DNA of 64,000 nucleotides, from positions 1 through 64,000 of the forward strand of contig JBBQWZ010000002.1 of assembly GCA_038210135.1 (NCBI GenBank), read 5' to 3'. This stretch comes from JBBQWZ01 sp038210135. GTDB lineage: Bacteria > Acidobacteriota > Terriglobia > Bryobacterales > Bryobacteraceae. The translations under genes and the position numbers were made by a program. The notes under the pieces were generated by a model. The model saw nothing but the letters and a program-made list of their open reading frames with translations, had not been told where the DNA came from and searched no databases. Positions 17,639 to 25,930 of the stretch are shown in pieces; the first letter of the stretch is position 1, and each line of letters begins with the position of its first letter.

Positions 17639-18113
17639 TGGGATCGTCGTCAACACGGGTCCGTTGATCGCGTTAGGCGCTTGTTCTCACATCGAACTAT
17701 TGCGACACTTCCACGATCGAGTCCTCGTTCCAACTGCTGTAGCGGAGGAGTTAAAGCGTGGATTGGGAACTAACGAATCCTGGCGACGGATGGATTGGCT
17801 CGACGTCAAAGAGCCAAGCGGGTTACGGCCGATTGCGGCGGCTTCACTTGATGATGGTGAAGCAGCTGTCATCGAACTGGCATTGGAATTTGGCATCAGC
17901 CTAGTGGCAATCGATGAGCGACGTGGACGGCTCGCAGCGAGACTATCCCGCCTCGAAGTGACCGGCAGTCTTGGCTTATTACTTCGTGGTAAGAGAGCGG
18001 GTCTTGTGACAAGTGTCACAGCTTCTATCGAATTGATGAAGCAGTATGGAATTTGGATCAAACCGAGCGTCGTTCAGACAGTGCTTCGGGAATCGGGAGA
18101 ATCGAATGACTGA
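17622..18113 (+). CDS. DUF3368 PIN-like nuclease, putative toxin
   Basis: A 163-residue protein of the DUF3368 branch of the PIN-domain nucleases. The motifs fit: IVVNTGPLIALG at the N-terminus (this branch often has N in place of the first Asp), DDGEAAVIELAL in the middle, LVAIDERRGRLAA and VTGSLGLLLRGKRAG. Acidic residues in the second and third motifs would bind the metal. It overlaps the UPF0175 gene by 17 bp in another frame, the typical layout of a toxin-antitoxin module. RNA cleavage is inferred from the fold and not shown for this subfamily. Confidence 0.83.
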   Translation: MPDSRSGIVVNTGPLIALGACSHIELLRHFHDRVLVPTAVAEELKRGLGTNESWRRMDWLDVKEPSGLRPIAAASLDDGEAAVIELALEFGISLVAIDERRGRLAARLSRLEVTGSLGLLLRGKRAGLVTSVTASIELMKQYGIWIKPSVVQTVLRESGESND

Positions 18114-18163
18114 ACGATTCGGAAGGTTCTTCGCGATACAATTTCCCCACGGGGAGATCAACG

Positions 18164-19084
18164 ATGCGACGTGTTGCAATTGGATGGGTGACGTTCGCCT
18201 TGATAACAGCGGGGAGCGCGTCTGCTCAGGAGCTGGAGTCGGCTTACAAGAACCTGAAAGACGCCGAAGCCAAGAAGGACGTGGACCTGGTTCGCAAGTA
18301 CGCGGGCGAGACTTCTAGAGCGGCCCGCGCGGTGATGGCGACGGCGGAGCCGACGAAGGCGGACGAGAAGGAAGCCTGGGCGACGCGGGTCGATTACGCG
18401 AAACAAGTGGACACCTACACCGAGTACGCGATGTACTCGTTCGTGCTGCAGCCGATCGACGGAGCCAAGATCGTCGATCTGTGCGAGGCGCTCGAAGCGC
18501 AGAACCCGAAGAGCCAATACCTGCAGCAAATCGCTGGACGCTGCTTGTCTGGCTTCAGCCAATCCGCCGGCGCGAAGCTGGTTCCTTTCGCGGAGAGAGC
18601 GGCATTGCGGGATCCGGCGAATGAGGAGGTGCTGCTGGTGCTCGCCGACAGCTACCAATCGGCGAAGGAGTTCGACAAGGCACTGGCGGCGGCGACGAAG
18701 CTGGTCGAGATCATGAGCACGAAGGCGAAGCCGGATTCGATCGATCCGGACACTTGGCAGAAGCGCAAAGACTTCATGCTCGGCAGCGGATATTGGATCG
18801 TTGGCGTGATTCAGGGAGACCGCAACCGGTATGCGGAAGCAGATAAGGCGCTGCGGGCGGCGCTGCCTGTTATCAAGGAAGGGCCACGGCGCGCGCCGAT
18901 GCTGTTCTATCTGGGCGTGGCGAATTACCAGTTGGGCAAGGCCGCGAAGAACCGGGCGCAGATGACGGAAGGCGCCAAGTTCAGCGAAGAAGCGGCAGCG
19001 CTGCCGGGTCCATTCCAAGGGCCGGCGCTGAAGAATGCGAAGTCGATTCGGGCGGAGCTCGCGCAGACTCCGAAGAAGAAGTAG
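18164..19084 (+). CDS. Secreted helical-repeat (TPR-like) protein, function unknown
   Basis: A 306-residue protein with a Sec signal peptide (MRRVAIGWVTFALITAGSASAQ). The mature chain is rich in alanine-containing helices, and the spacing of several blocks (EEVLLVLADSYQSAKEFDKALAAATKLVE and the block with APMLFYLGVANYQLGKA) looks like TPR repeats. It ends in a lysine-rich tail. GGGGAG upstream (about 18150-18155) is an acceptable ribosome-binding site for ATG 18164. A periplasmic scaffold or assembly role is plausible, but nothing specific can be assigned. Confidence 0.72.
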   Translation: MRRVAIGWVTFALITAGSASAQELESAYKNLKDAEAKKDVDLVRKYAGETSRAARAVMATAEPTKADEKEAWATRVDYAKQVDTYTEYAMYSFVLQPIDGAKIVDLCEALEAQNPKSQYLQQIAGRCLSGFSQSAGAKLVPFAERAALRDPANEEVLLVLADSYQSAKEFDKALAAATKLVEIMSTKAKPDSIDPDTWQKRKDFMLGSGYWIVGVIQGDRNRYAEADKALRAALPVIKEGPRRAPMLFYLGVANYQLGKAAKNRAQMTEGAKFSEEAAALPGPFQGPALKNAKSIRAELAQTPKKK

Positions 19085-19206
19085 GCGCGCGGATTCCGGG
19101 CTTGCTCGGCTACACTTGAGGCTAAGGCTCGATGCATCCTGTGACGGGGAGATAGAGCGCAAGTCGGGCCTCTGTGCCCAAACACTAAGCGAGGATTGGG
19201 TATCTG

Positions 19207-20025
19207 ATGCGTTCCAAATTCATCTTTTCGGCGATGCTGCTGGCGCCGTTTGCAGGCTTGATTCCTGCACAGCCGCGGGCGGTTTACGAGCGGCAGGCGG
19301 AGATCCGCGGCGGACGGGGCGACGAAGGCAAGTGCACGATCGAGGTGGACGTGGACGACGTCGCCGAGGTCGAGGTGCGGGGAGGGCGGGCGTGGCTGAG
19401 GACGCTCGCGGGCCAGCCGGCGACTTGGCGCCGTTTCGTTTGCACGGAACCAATTCCAGCGAATCCGCGCGACTTCCGGTTTCAAGGGATCGATGGACGC
19501 GGGCGGGTGAACCTGGTGCAGGATCCGCGGCAGGGTGGGCGCGCGGTGGTCCGCATTGAGGATCCGAAGAGCGGCCGCGAAGGGTACACGTTCGATCTGA
19601 TCTGGCGCACCGGTGGCGGCGGGTACGACGGCGGGCGACCGGGTTATGAGGGCGGCGGACGGCCGCCGGTGCCTCCTCCTGGTGGCTTCGAGCGTCCCGG
19701 TGGCGGACGCTGGCGCGAAGTGGAGTTTCGCGGACGAGGCGAAGGTTTCTATCGCATGGGCCGCGATCGGGATCGCCTGTACAACTGCGAAGTGACGGCG
19801 CGCCGCGGAGACGTGACGGTCCGGTTCGAGACGGAGCGGCGGACCGAGGTGGTGCTGCGCGGCAGGATCGCGCGCATGGATGGCGACACCATCTACGCGG
19901 ACATGTCGGGGAGTGGGATGGATGGCAGCATGCTGATCGAGTTGTTCGGCGATCGCGTGCGCCGGGTCGAGATGTCCGGTGGTCAGGGCCGCCGCGAGTT
20001 CGAGCTTCGCTGGCGCCAGGAGTAG
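19207..20025 (+). CDS. Secreted glycine-rich protein, function unknown
   Basis: A 272-residue protein with a signal peptide (MRSKFIFSAMLLAPFAGLIPAQ). Two beta-rich regions (about 25-135 and 175-272) are joined by a flexible linker rich in Gly, Pro and Arg (GGRPGYEGGGRPPVPPPGGF). The C-terminal part contains YNCEVTARRGDVTVRFETERRTEVVLRGRI. I recognise no catalytic motif. It follows the preceding gene by 122 bp and ends 24 bp before a strong terminator, so it is probably monocistronic or the last gene of its unit. Confidence 0.7.
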   Translation: MRSKFIFSAMLLAPFAGLIPAQPRAVYERQAEIRGGRGDEGKCTIEVDVDDVAEVEVRGGRAWLRTLAGQPATWRRFVCTEPIPANPRDFRFQGIDGRGRVNLVQDPRQGGRAVVRIEDPKSGREGYTFDLIWRTGGGGYDGGRPGYEGGGRPPVPPPGGFERPGGGRWREVEFRGRGEGFYRMGRDRDRLYNCEVTARRGDVTVRFETERRTEVVLRGRIARMDGDTIYADMSGSGMDGSMLIELFGDRVRRVEMSGGQGRREFELRWRQE

Positions 20026-20048
20026 TTGGCAGGTCGTTAGTTTAACGA

Positions 20049-20090
20049 GACCGCGCTACCGGATTGGATCCGGGCGCGGTCTTTTGTTTT
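20049..20090 (+). terminator. Rho-independent terminator after the glycine-rich protein
   Basis: GACCGCGC (20049-20056) pairs perfectly with GCGCGGTC (20074-20081). An inner CCGGA/TCCGG arm closes a short TTGGA loop, and TTTTGTTTTT follows directly. It lies 24 bp after the stop of the upstream gene. Confidence 0.88.
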
Positions 20091-20125
20091 TGGCTTTGGC
20101 ACTCGGTCGAAAATCAACGTGGGTG

Positions 20126-20170
20126 TTCGCTCCCGACGTGCTTCGGAGCACTCTCGATGAGGCACGCCGG
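20126..20170 (+). repeat. R5 repeat copy, shortened
   Basis: This stretch carries the R5 flank GTTCGCTCCCGAC and a perfect short hairpin GTGCT-TCGG-AGCAC at 20138-20151. Compared with the R5 copy at 23961 (arms GTGCTCC/GGAGCAC) it looks like an internal three-base deletion that still forms a stem. It lies just upstream of the start of the following gene. Confidence 0.6.
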
Positions 20171-20203
20171 AAGTCCGATCCGTGTCCGTGCGAAGATCCT
20201 CTC

Positions 20204-21202
20204 ATGCGCCTTTTTGCGTTCGTGATGATCGCCTGCCTCGCCGGAACCAGCCCCGCACCGGCCCAGTTGCAGGGCAACGTAAGGCGCGCGGTCTTCGATC
20301 CCGTCCTCGGCCGCAACGCCTACTACGTGACCGTGCCCGGCAACTGGAACTTCGAGGGCGGAGTGATCCCTGGCTCCGGCTGCGAACAGAATCCGATCAC
20401 GGTGTTTCGCGCCTCGAGTCCCGACGGTCTGACCGGCGTCTATCTGTTGCCGCGCGTCGATTGGTCGTGGTCTACCGGCCAACAAGTCAAAGACGCCGCG
20501 GATTGTATGCCCTGGCATGCGGCCATTCCGGCTCGCGACTACCTCACGTATCTCATCGGCGTTTTGAAGGTCGGTTTCGTCAAGGAACTCGATGCCAGCG
20601 AGGAAATCTCGAAGTCGCAGAAAAGTCTGGACGAGATCAACGCCAAGTCGCGCCCCAGCATGATCTTCTCAAGCGACAGCGCGAAATTTCTCGTCCGCTA
20701 CGATCTCGATGGCCATCCAGTCGAGGAAGTTGTCGCCGCGACCATCGGTTGCAACGACCGCGTGTTCGGCGGCGTGAACATCCACGTTCACCAGTGCAGC
20801 GCCTTCGTCACCCGCACTCGCGCTCCGCTCGGCCAGTGGGAATCGCAAAAGCAGCTTTTCATCGCGATCGGCCGCTCCGGTGCCTTCGATCCGGAATGGA
20901 ACGCGCAGTGGAATGCGGTCATGGCCAAACGGATCGGCGATCGCGTCGCCGCGCTATCGCGTCCTCAAACGCAGATGCTGCTCGAGCGCGGCCGCATGGC
21001 GCAGGACCAGCGGATGCAATCGCACCGCGACTTCATGAACAGCATGCAGCGCGGCCGTGACCTGAATCGCTATCGCTTCCAGCAAGGCCAGTACAACAAG
21101 CAGCACGCCAACGACGATCGCGTGGATCACATCCTCGATTGCCATCGCCTCCAAAACGGAGTCAGCGTCGGGAATTGTCCGAACCGTCAGACACCTCCAT
21201 AG
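20204..21202 (+). CDS. Secreted protein, function unknown
   Basis: A 332-residue protein with a signal peptide (MRLFAFVMIACLAGTSPAPAQ); ATG 20204 was chosen because this peptide starts there, although the frame is open further upstream. The first part has a beta-rich segment including YYVTVPGNWNFEGGVIPGSGC and PITVFRASSPDG. The last third is a charged, Arg/Gln-rich helical region (MLLERGRMAQDQRMQSHRDFMNSMQRGRD), and the protein ends NGVSVGNCPNRQTPP. No domain is recognised. It lies in a C-rich plus-strand segment, unlike the G-rich genes to its right. Confidence 0.68.
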   Translation: MRLFAFVMIACLAGTSPAPAQLQGNVRRAVFDPVLGRNAYYVTVPGNWNFEGGVIPGSGCEQNPITVFRASSPDGLTGVYLLPRVDWSWSTGQQVKDAADCMPWHAAIPARDYLTYLIGVLKVGFVKELDASEEISKSQKSLDEINAKSRPSMIFSSDSAKFLVRYDLDGHPVEEVVAATIGCNDRVFGGVNIHVHQCSAFVTRTRAPLGQWESQKQLFIAIGRSGAFDPEWNAQWNAVMAKRIGDRVAALSRPQTQMLLERGRMAQDQRMQSHRDFMNSMQRGRDLNRYRFQQGQYNKQHANDDRVDHILDCHRLQNGVSVGNCPNRQTPP

Positions 21203-21426
21203 ACACCGCGTCCGGACAGCTGTCTCGCCGTCGACAGTGCCGGAAGCCGTTGGAATCGATTGCGAAAATCGAGTTCGTCACCGTGTTAGGAATGGGAGCC
21301 TACCAACACGTAGAATGCTGTCGACGATTGTGTCTTGTCGCCGAGCCCGTTTCTGTTCACGAAATCACCGCTCCTGACTCGTAATCTGAACGGGACCCCG
21401 TCCTGTAGGGTTGAGTCGATCGCTGG

Positions 21427-22422
21427 CTACTCTTCGAGGCCTAGGCCGGTGCCGGGGATCAGGAAGAGGGAGAAGTGGGCGAGCACTCTTCCTAGCAGAC
21501 TATCGCGTTCGGCCAGGGTGACCCACTTGACGCTGGCGGCTTCGCCTTCGTCGGCGAAGAAACCGACTCCACCGCGGCGGAGGCGGCGATCGCTCCAGGA
21601 ACTGATGACCTGGCCATTCAGGTAGGTCACGAAGCGGTCGTCCTGCACACTGAGGCGGACCTTATAGGACCCACCCTTTTCGATGACCAGCGGCAGGGGA
21701 ATTTGTACGCGGTCGAATTCCTTGCCGTCGAGCATGACGTAGCGGACGAGACCGGCGTTTGGCAGGGGGCCGGGCTTGGTCATGACCAGCTTGGTCGCGT
21801 AGAAGTTGCGGTTGTCGCTGGCGCGGAAGGCCCAGGCGAGGCCGCGTTTTTCGATCTGGCCCATGAACTCCATCTGGTAGTTGGCCATTGAGGTGGAGCG
21901 CTTCCAAATATGGAGGCTGCCGGGGAGAACGGTGTCCGAGGCGCGGCTGGATTCGCCGAAGACATCGGAGCGTCCGCCGCCGCTTCGCAGTGGCGCGCTG
22001 GCCCAGTCCTTGAAGCCGCTATGGAAATCCTCACGCAGGCTGACAGGGGCGCTATTGCGGATTCCCGAGGCGATCGACTCGGCGGCGCGGGCGAGCAGGC
22101 CGGCGGGCTTGCCGCGTTCAGGCGATGGGACATCGATGCCGCCGCCTCCGGAGGGGAGGAATAGAACCGCCAGGATCAGGACAGCGATCGAGAGGAAAGC
22201 GAAGACCGAAGCGGTCTGGCCGGCGGTCGCGCCGGAGGATTTGCTGGCGGATTTGCCCTTTTTCTTGGCGGCGAGGACGGACCAGGGTTCGTCTTCCTCG
22301 GCATCGCGGAGAGCCCGGGCGGAGGCAAAGCGGGACTGATGACGATGTGCGGCCGAGCAATACTGCCGGTCGACAATTCGCCGCGTGAGCCCGATTTTTT
22401 TACCGCACAGGAAACACTTCAT
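21427..22422 (-). CDS. Membrane-anchored protein with zinc ribbon and concanavalin/LamG-like domain
   Basis: A 331-residue protein starting MKCFLCGKKIGLTRRIVDRQYCSAAHR, a CxxC...C...H cluster resembling a small zinc ribbon or treble clef on the cytoplasmic side. One transmembrane helix follows (SVFAFLSIAVLILAVLFL). The C-terminal half begins REDFHSGFKDW and continues with FRASDNRNFYATKLVM, YKVRLSVQDDRFVTYLNGQVI and GGVGFFADEGE. These are hallmarks of the jelly-roll (DUF1080/LamG-like) domain that binds glycans. I prefer ATG 22422 over a TTG four codons upstream. The role is unknown; the topology suggests sensing or scaffolding at the membrane. Confidence 0.72.
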   Translation of the reverse strand: MKCFLCGKKIGLTRRIVDRQYCSAAHRHQSRFASARALRDAEEDEPWSVLAAKKKGKSASKSSGATAGQTASVFAFLSIAVLILAVLFLPSGGGGIDVPSPERGKPAGLLARAAESIASGIRNSAPVSLREDFHSGFKDWASAPLRSGGGRSDVFGESSRASDTVLPGSLHIWKRSTSMANYQMEFMGQIEKRGLAWAFRASDNRNFYATKLVMTKPGPLPNAGLVRYVMLDGKEFDRVQIPLPLVIEKGGSYKVRLSVQDDRFVTYLNGQVISSWSDRRLRRGGVGFFADEGEAASVKWVTLAERDSLLGRVLAHFSLFLIPGTGLGLEE

Positions 22423-22641
22423 CCGCTTGAACAAATGATAAGCCCATCTTGTCCCACGTTTCCTTAGATTTGCAGTACTAAGTATCTAATTCGTAGGGAG
22501 GATGATCCGGCTCCCGTAATGGTCTAAGGTGTTTCGCGGACAATGGGTCGGTACTGGACAGTCTAATAAACCAAACTGCTGCCCTTACAGTACTAGGGAT
22601 CGGCGGCTGGGGGATCGAAGTTTATAGGGAGGCGCATCTTT

Positions 22642-22921
22642 ATGGACGGACCTTGGGACGAGAGCGAGCCGGTGCGGATCCCGATCGGCGATGTGTTGGA
22701 CCTGCACAGCATTCCTCCTAAGGATGTTGGAGCGGTGGTCGAGGAGTATCTTCTTGAAGCCCGGGTTTCGGGCGCTACGGATTATTCACGGACGCGGAAT
22801 CGGGGCGCAACGGGAGCGGGTGCGGGCGATTTTGGGGCGTACTCCGGGGGTGGCGGCGTTTGGGGATGCTCCGGCGGAGGCGGGAGGTTGGGGGGCTACT
22901 GTCGTGACGTTGGATTTGTAG
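22642..22921 (+). pseudogene. Smr-domain gene broken by a small deletion and frameshift
   Basis: The region starts with a strong ribosome-binding site (AGGGAGG, 22626-22632) and ATG 22642, then encodes IPIGDVLDLHSIPPKDVGAVVEEYLLEA, the first half of a small Smr (MutS2 C-terminal) domain. The second half is in the +1 frame: FRALRIIHGRGIGAQRERV, later GGWGATVVTLDL and a TAG at 22919-22921. The hallmark LDLH and IIHGRGIG motifs are both intact but in different frames. Intact relatives have about three more residues between 'EA' and 'GF', so a deletion of about 8 bp near 22768 fits better than a simple base-call error. The last 70 bp are copied downstream. Confidence 0.75.
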
Positions 22922-23300
22922 TTGTGCACAGGCCGGAGGCCTATGCCACTTCCTATGCCATTAAGCAGCTTGGGAGAGGGCTTTTGTGGCGGCGTTTGGG
23001 GATGCTCCGGCGGAAGCGGGATCGGGGGCTACTGTCGTGACGCTGGATTTATAGGCTTTGTTTAGTTTGCACAGGCCGGAGGCCTATGCCACTTCCTATG
23101 CCATTAAGCAGCTTGGGAGAGGGCTTTTGTGGCGGCGTTTGGGGATGCTCCGGGCGGAGGCGGGAGGTTGGGGGGCTACTGTCGTGACGTTGGATTTGTA
23201 GTTGTGCACAGGCCGGAGGCCTATGCCACTTCCTATGCCACTTGCTTTGCCACTTGCTTTGCCACTAAGCAGCTTGCGAGAGGGCTTTTGTGGCGGCGTT
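22850..23300 (+). repeat. Triple tandem duplication bounded by an 11-bp direct repeat
   Basis: The string GTGGCGGCGTT occurs at 22850, 22986, 23129 and 23290, delimiting three tandem units of 136, 143 and 161 bp. Each unit contains the 3' end of the smr reading frame (CTACTGTCGTGACG...), an R3 repeat (CACAGGCCGGAGGCCTATGCC) and a fragment ending AGAGGGCTTTTGTGG. The last copy of that fragment is the true 3' end of the minus-strand gene at 23265-23816. The third unit is longer because of two extra CTTGCTTTGCCA blocks. The reading frames that cross this region are by-products. Confidence 0.85.
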
Positions 23301-23816
23301 CATGGTGGCGACCTGATGGGCGTAGCTGGGTGGGGTGGCGTTTTTCAAAACGAAGCCAATTGGATTTCGCGGGTCCGGATTGGCGATTGCCTGGATGTAC
23401 TTAGAGCGGTCGCATTGGGCGTTGATGAGGTCGAGCATGGCGGCGTTTAGCTGCTTGCGGAGGCGGACTTCGTGGCGCGAGAGGACGTCGAGGCTCCGGA
23501 TGGTCTTGTGGGGGTCGGTGTCGTTGTCTTCAAAGAGGCGGGCTTCGAGGCTGGGGATGCGCTTCAATCGCCACTCGATGTCGGTGATGGTTTGGGCGAG
23601 GTCGCGCTCGTCGGTGGTTTCGGGTGCGAGGCGGATGAGGCGCTCGGCGGCGTAGGTGTTGTAATCCGTTTCCTCGACGGGGAGATAGGGTTTCAGGCTG
23701 GTGAGTCCGTGCTTGAGGGCGTTCTGGGAGGTGGTGGCTTTGCCTTCTTCGGTGGCGGGTCCGGTGGAGAGCTGGGCGTTGGCGCGGTTGATGTTGCGGC
23801 GTTCGGTGCGGTTCAT
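23265..23816 (-). CDS. Conserved acidobacterial-type protein of unknown function
   Basis: A 183-residue soluble protein starting MNRTERRNINRANAQLSTGP (ATG 23816; 15 extra upstream codons are unlikely). The N-terminal block NRANAQLSTGPATEEGK followed by NALKHGLTS is a recurring signature I associate with multi-copy proteins of unknown function in Acidobacteria. The middle is helical and charged (DLAQTITDIEWRLKRIPSLEARLF), followed by HEVRLRKQLNAAMLDLINAQ. There is no signal peptide. Its 3' end has been copied into the neighbouring tandem duplication. Function unknown; DNA binding or a link to mobile elements is only a guess. Confidence 0.7.
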   Translation of the reverse strand: MNRTERRNINRANAQLSTGPATEEGKATTSQNALKHGLTSLKPYLPVEETDYNTYAAERLIRLAPETTDERDLAQTITDIEWRLKRIPSLEARLFEDNDTDPHKTIRSLDVLSRHEVRLRKQLNAAMLDLINAQCDRSKYIQAIANPDPRNPIGFVLKNATPPSYAHQVATMNAATKALSQAA

Positions 23817-23960
23817 GAGCTGTGGATCCTTCCTGCTTTCATTATGCGTTGGCGGGTCCAAATTCCTGAGTGGTTGGCTGGCTGTAGGTTGTTGATTTGG
23901 CTTGTGTTGTGGGTATTTTGTAGGGCTGTGACTGGTTTCGGGTAGGAGGGGAGATTGGTG

Positions 23961-24140
23961 TCCGCTTGTGACGTGCTCCTTCGGAGCACTGTAGTCGCGG
24001 CTCGGATTGGGGCGCGTGGTTTGGGGCGAGCGCTGGCTGCGCGCCGCTCGGGTGGGGGTCCCGTCGCTTACGCTCCGGGTTCAATGCCGGTGGGCGGCGC
24101 GGGAGTCGGGGTCCCGTCGCTTACGCTCCGGGTTCAATGG
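23961..24140 (+). repeat. R5 and two R2 repeats
   Basis: An R5 copy at 23961-24014 has the perfect stem GTGCTCC-TTC-GGAGCAC (23973-23989) followed by CGCGGCTCGGATT. Two R2 copies (core GTCGCTTACGCTCCGGGTTC) follow at about 24057-24085 and 24110-24138. The second abuts the stop codon of the monooxygenase gene. The stretch between the two genes (23817-24140) shows nothing else. Confidence 0.8.
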
Positions 24141-25595
24141 TCAACGGAGGCGGTAGTCTGTGAAGTTTACGGTTTTGGTGGCGGATTCATAGGCTCTGGT
24201 GTGGGAGGACCAGTTTTGGGTGATGCGGCCGTCGGGGCGCTTGTACCAGGAGTGGCAGGCGGGGTCGGCCCAGGTGGTTTTGGCTAGCGCTTGCTGGAGA
24301 TTTTCGTTGAAGAGGGCCTGGGCTTCAGGGGTGGGATCCATGGCGGCGATTTGTTTTTCCTCCATGCCGGTAAGGGCTTGGACAATGTACTCGGCCTGGC
24401 GCTCGAGCATGAAGGTGATGGTGTTGTGGCCGAGGTTGGTGTTGGGTCCGTAGAGCATGAAGAAATTGGGGAAGCCGGAGACGGCAATGCCGAGGTAGGC
24501 CTCAGGCGCGTCGTGCCAGGCCGCGGCGAGTGACTGGTGATTACGGCCTTCGATGTTGACGGACCAATGCCAGCCGGTGGTTTCAAAGCCGGTCGCGTAG
24601 ACCAGGACGTCGCATTCGTGTTTGGCTCCGGCGGCGGTTTCTACGCGGGTGGACGTGATGCGCGAGATGGGTGCGGTTTCGAGAGTGACGTTGGGGCGCT
24701 CGAGGGTGGGATAGAAGTCGTCTGAAAACAGAATGCGTTTGCAGCCGATGGGGTAGTTGGGCGTGAGTTTTTCGCGGAGTTTTGGATCGGCGATTTGGTC
24801 TTCGAGGTGGATGAGCGCGCGTTTCTGATACGCGGCACGGCCTTCGGGAGTCCACTCGAAGGCCTTCCAGAGAAGGTGCTCGACGGTTTTATAGACGTAC
24901 TCGCGATCGAGCATGGCCATGTGGATTTCGGTGAGGAGGAGGGCTTTCTCCTCATCCGAAATGGGGCGGTCGAGGCGCGGGAGAAGCCAATTGGGCGAGC
25001 GCTGGAAGACGGTGAGGTGGCTGGCGACTTTCGCGACTTCGGGGATCAATTGGACGGCGCTGGCGGCGGAGCCGATGACTCCGACGCGTTTGCCGGCGAG
25101 GTCGAGGGAGTGATTCCACTGGGCGGAGTGGAAGGCGGGTCCGGCGAAGGAGTCGCGTCCGGCGATATCGGGAAGAAGGGGCCGGTTGAGTTGGCCGAGC
25201 GCGGAGACTAGCACTTCGGCTTCGATGATTTCGCCTTTGGTGGTGGTGATGCGCCAATGGGCCGCGGCTTCGTCCCAGGTGGCTTGGGCGGCGGCTTCGT
25301 TGAGGCGAAGGTGGGGGCGGAGTTGGAAATCGTCGGCGAGTTGTTCGGTGTATTTCTGGACTTCGGCGGCGCGAGGGAAGATGTGGCTCCAGAGGAGGGT
25401 GGGCGCGAAGGAGAACTGGTAGAGGACGACGGGGGTGTCGCAGGCGCAGCCGGGGTAGGTGTTCTCGCGCCAGGTGCCGCCGACGCGATCGGCGCGCTCG
25501 AGGATGACGAAGTCTTCGATGCCGGCTTTCTGGAGGTGGAAGCCCATGCAGAGTCCGCCGAGTCCGGCGCCGATGACTGCGACTTTGGTTTTCAT
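24141..25595 (-). CDS. Flavin-containing / Baeyer-Villiger-type monooxygenase
   Basis: A 484-residue class B flavoprotein monooxygenase using FAD, NADPH and O2. The FAD Rossmann motif GAGLGG is at 9-14, and a Baeyer-Villiger fingerprint FAGPAFHSAQW (FxGxxxHxxxW) is at 150-160. The NADPH motif GSAASA is at about 175-180, and ATGFETTGW is near residue 335. BVMOs turn ketones into esters or lactones; the substrate here is unknown. The fingerprint is followed by N where P or D is usual, so the BVMO versus N-hydroxylase/FMO assignment is not absolute. The gene is single and flanked by repeat clusters on both sides. Confidence 0.88.
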   Translation of the reverse strand: MKTKVAVIGAGLGGLCMGFHLQKAGIEDFVILERADRVGGTWRENTYPGCACDTPVVLYQFSFAPTLLWSHIFPRAAEVQKYTEQLADDFQLRPHLRLNEAAAQATWDEAAAHWRITTTKGEIIEAEVLVSALGQLNRPLLPDIAGRDSFAGPAFHSAQWNHSLDLAGKRVGVIGSAASAVQLIPEVAKVASHLTVFQRSPNWLLPRLDRPISDEEKALLLTEIHMAMLDREYVYKTVEHLLWKAFEWTPEGRAAYQKRALIHLEDQIADPKLREKLTPNYPIGCKRILFSDDFYPTLERPNVTLETAPISRITSTRVETAAGAKHECDVLVYATGFETTGWHWSVNIEGRNHQSLAAAWHDAPEAYLGIAVSGFPNFFMLYGPNTNLGHNTITFMLERQAEYIVQALTGMEEKQIAAMDPTPEAQALFNENLQQALAKTTWADPACHSWYKRPDGRITQNWSSHTRAYESATKTVNFTDYRLR

Positions 25596-25653
25596 GGGGT
25601 GGGTCCGGTGGGGAGTTTATCATGCGGCGGGGGTGGTTTTGTTGCGCTCGTGT

Positions 25654-25876
25654 TCCGCTTCCTTACGGGCGCGGTTCGGTGCTGGTTCCTTACGCTCGTG
25701 TTCCGCTTCCTTACGGGCGCGGTTCGGTGCTGGTTCCTTACGGGCGCGGTTCGGTGCTGGGTAGATGGCGCGACCTTAATTGGTTTGGGAAACCGTGGTC
25801 CCATCGCTTACGCTCAGGGTTCAATTGGGATTTTTGTGTGGGAGGATCATGACCACAGGCCGGAGGCCTATGGCAC
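25654..25876 (+). repeat. R1, R2 and R3 repeats in a divergent promoter gap
   Basis: R1 copies lie at about 25654-25685, 25701-25733 and 25734-25759 (the last partial), an R2 copy at about 25798-25826 and an R3 unit (CACAGGCCGGAGGCCTATGG) at about 25854-25873. The cluster fills most of the 335-bp gap between the divergent monooxygenase and DUF4097 genes. It therefore lies upstream of both, showing that these repeats are not confined to gene ends. Confidence 0.8.
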
Positions 25877-25930
25877 GTTTAGGGAACCTTCGCTCGGAAA
25901 GTCGCGTAGTATTCGACTTAAGGAGATCGC

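Noticed and set aside
17378..18113. A prophage or integron boundary at the toxin-antitoxin pair
   Set aside because: No integrase, attachment repeat or tRNA is visible beside it; such pairs occur alone in chromosomes.
22642..22921. Programmed ribosomal frameshift in smr
   Set aside because: No slippery heptamer or downstream pseudoknot is obvious, and about three codons are missing as well, which indicates a deletion.
22691..23040. Independent protein genes in the repeat region after smr
   Set aside because: The open frames follow the tandem duplication and R3 text; only the smr portion has family motifs.
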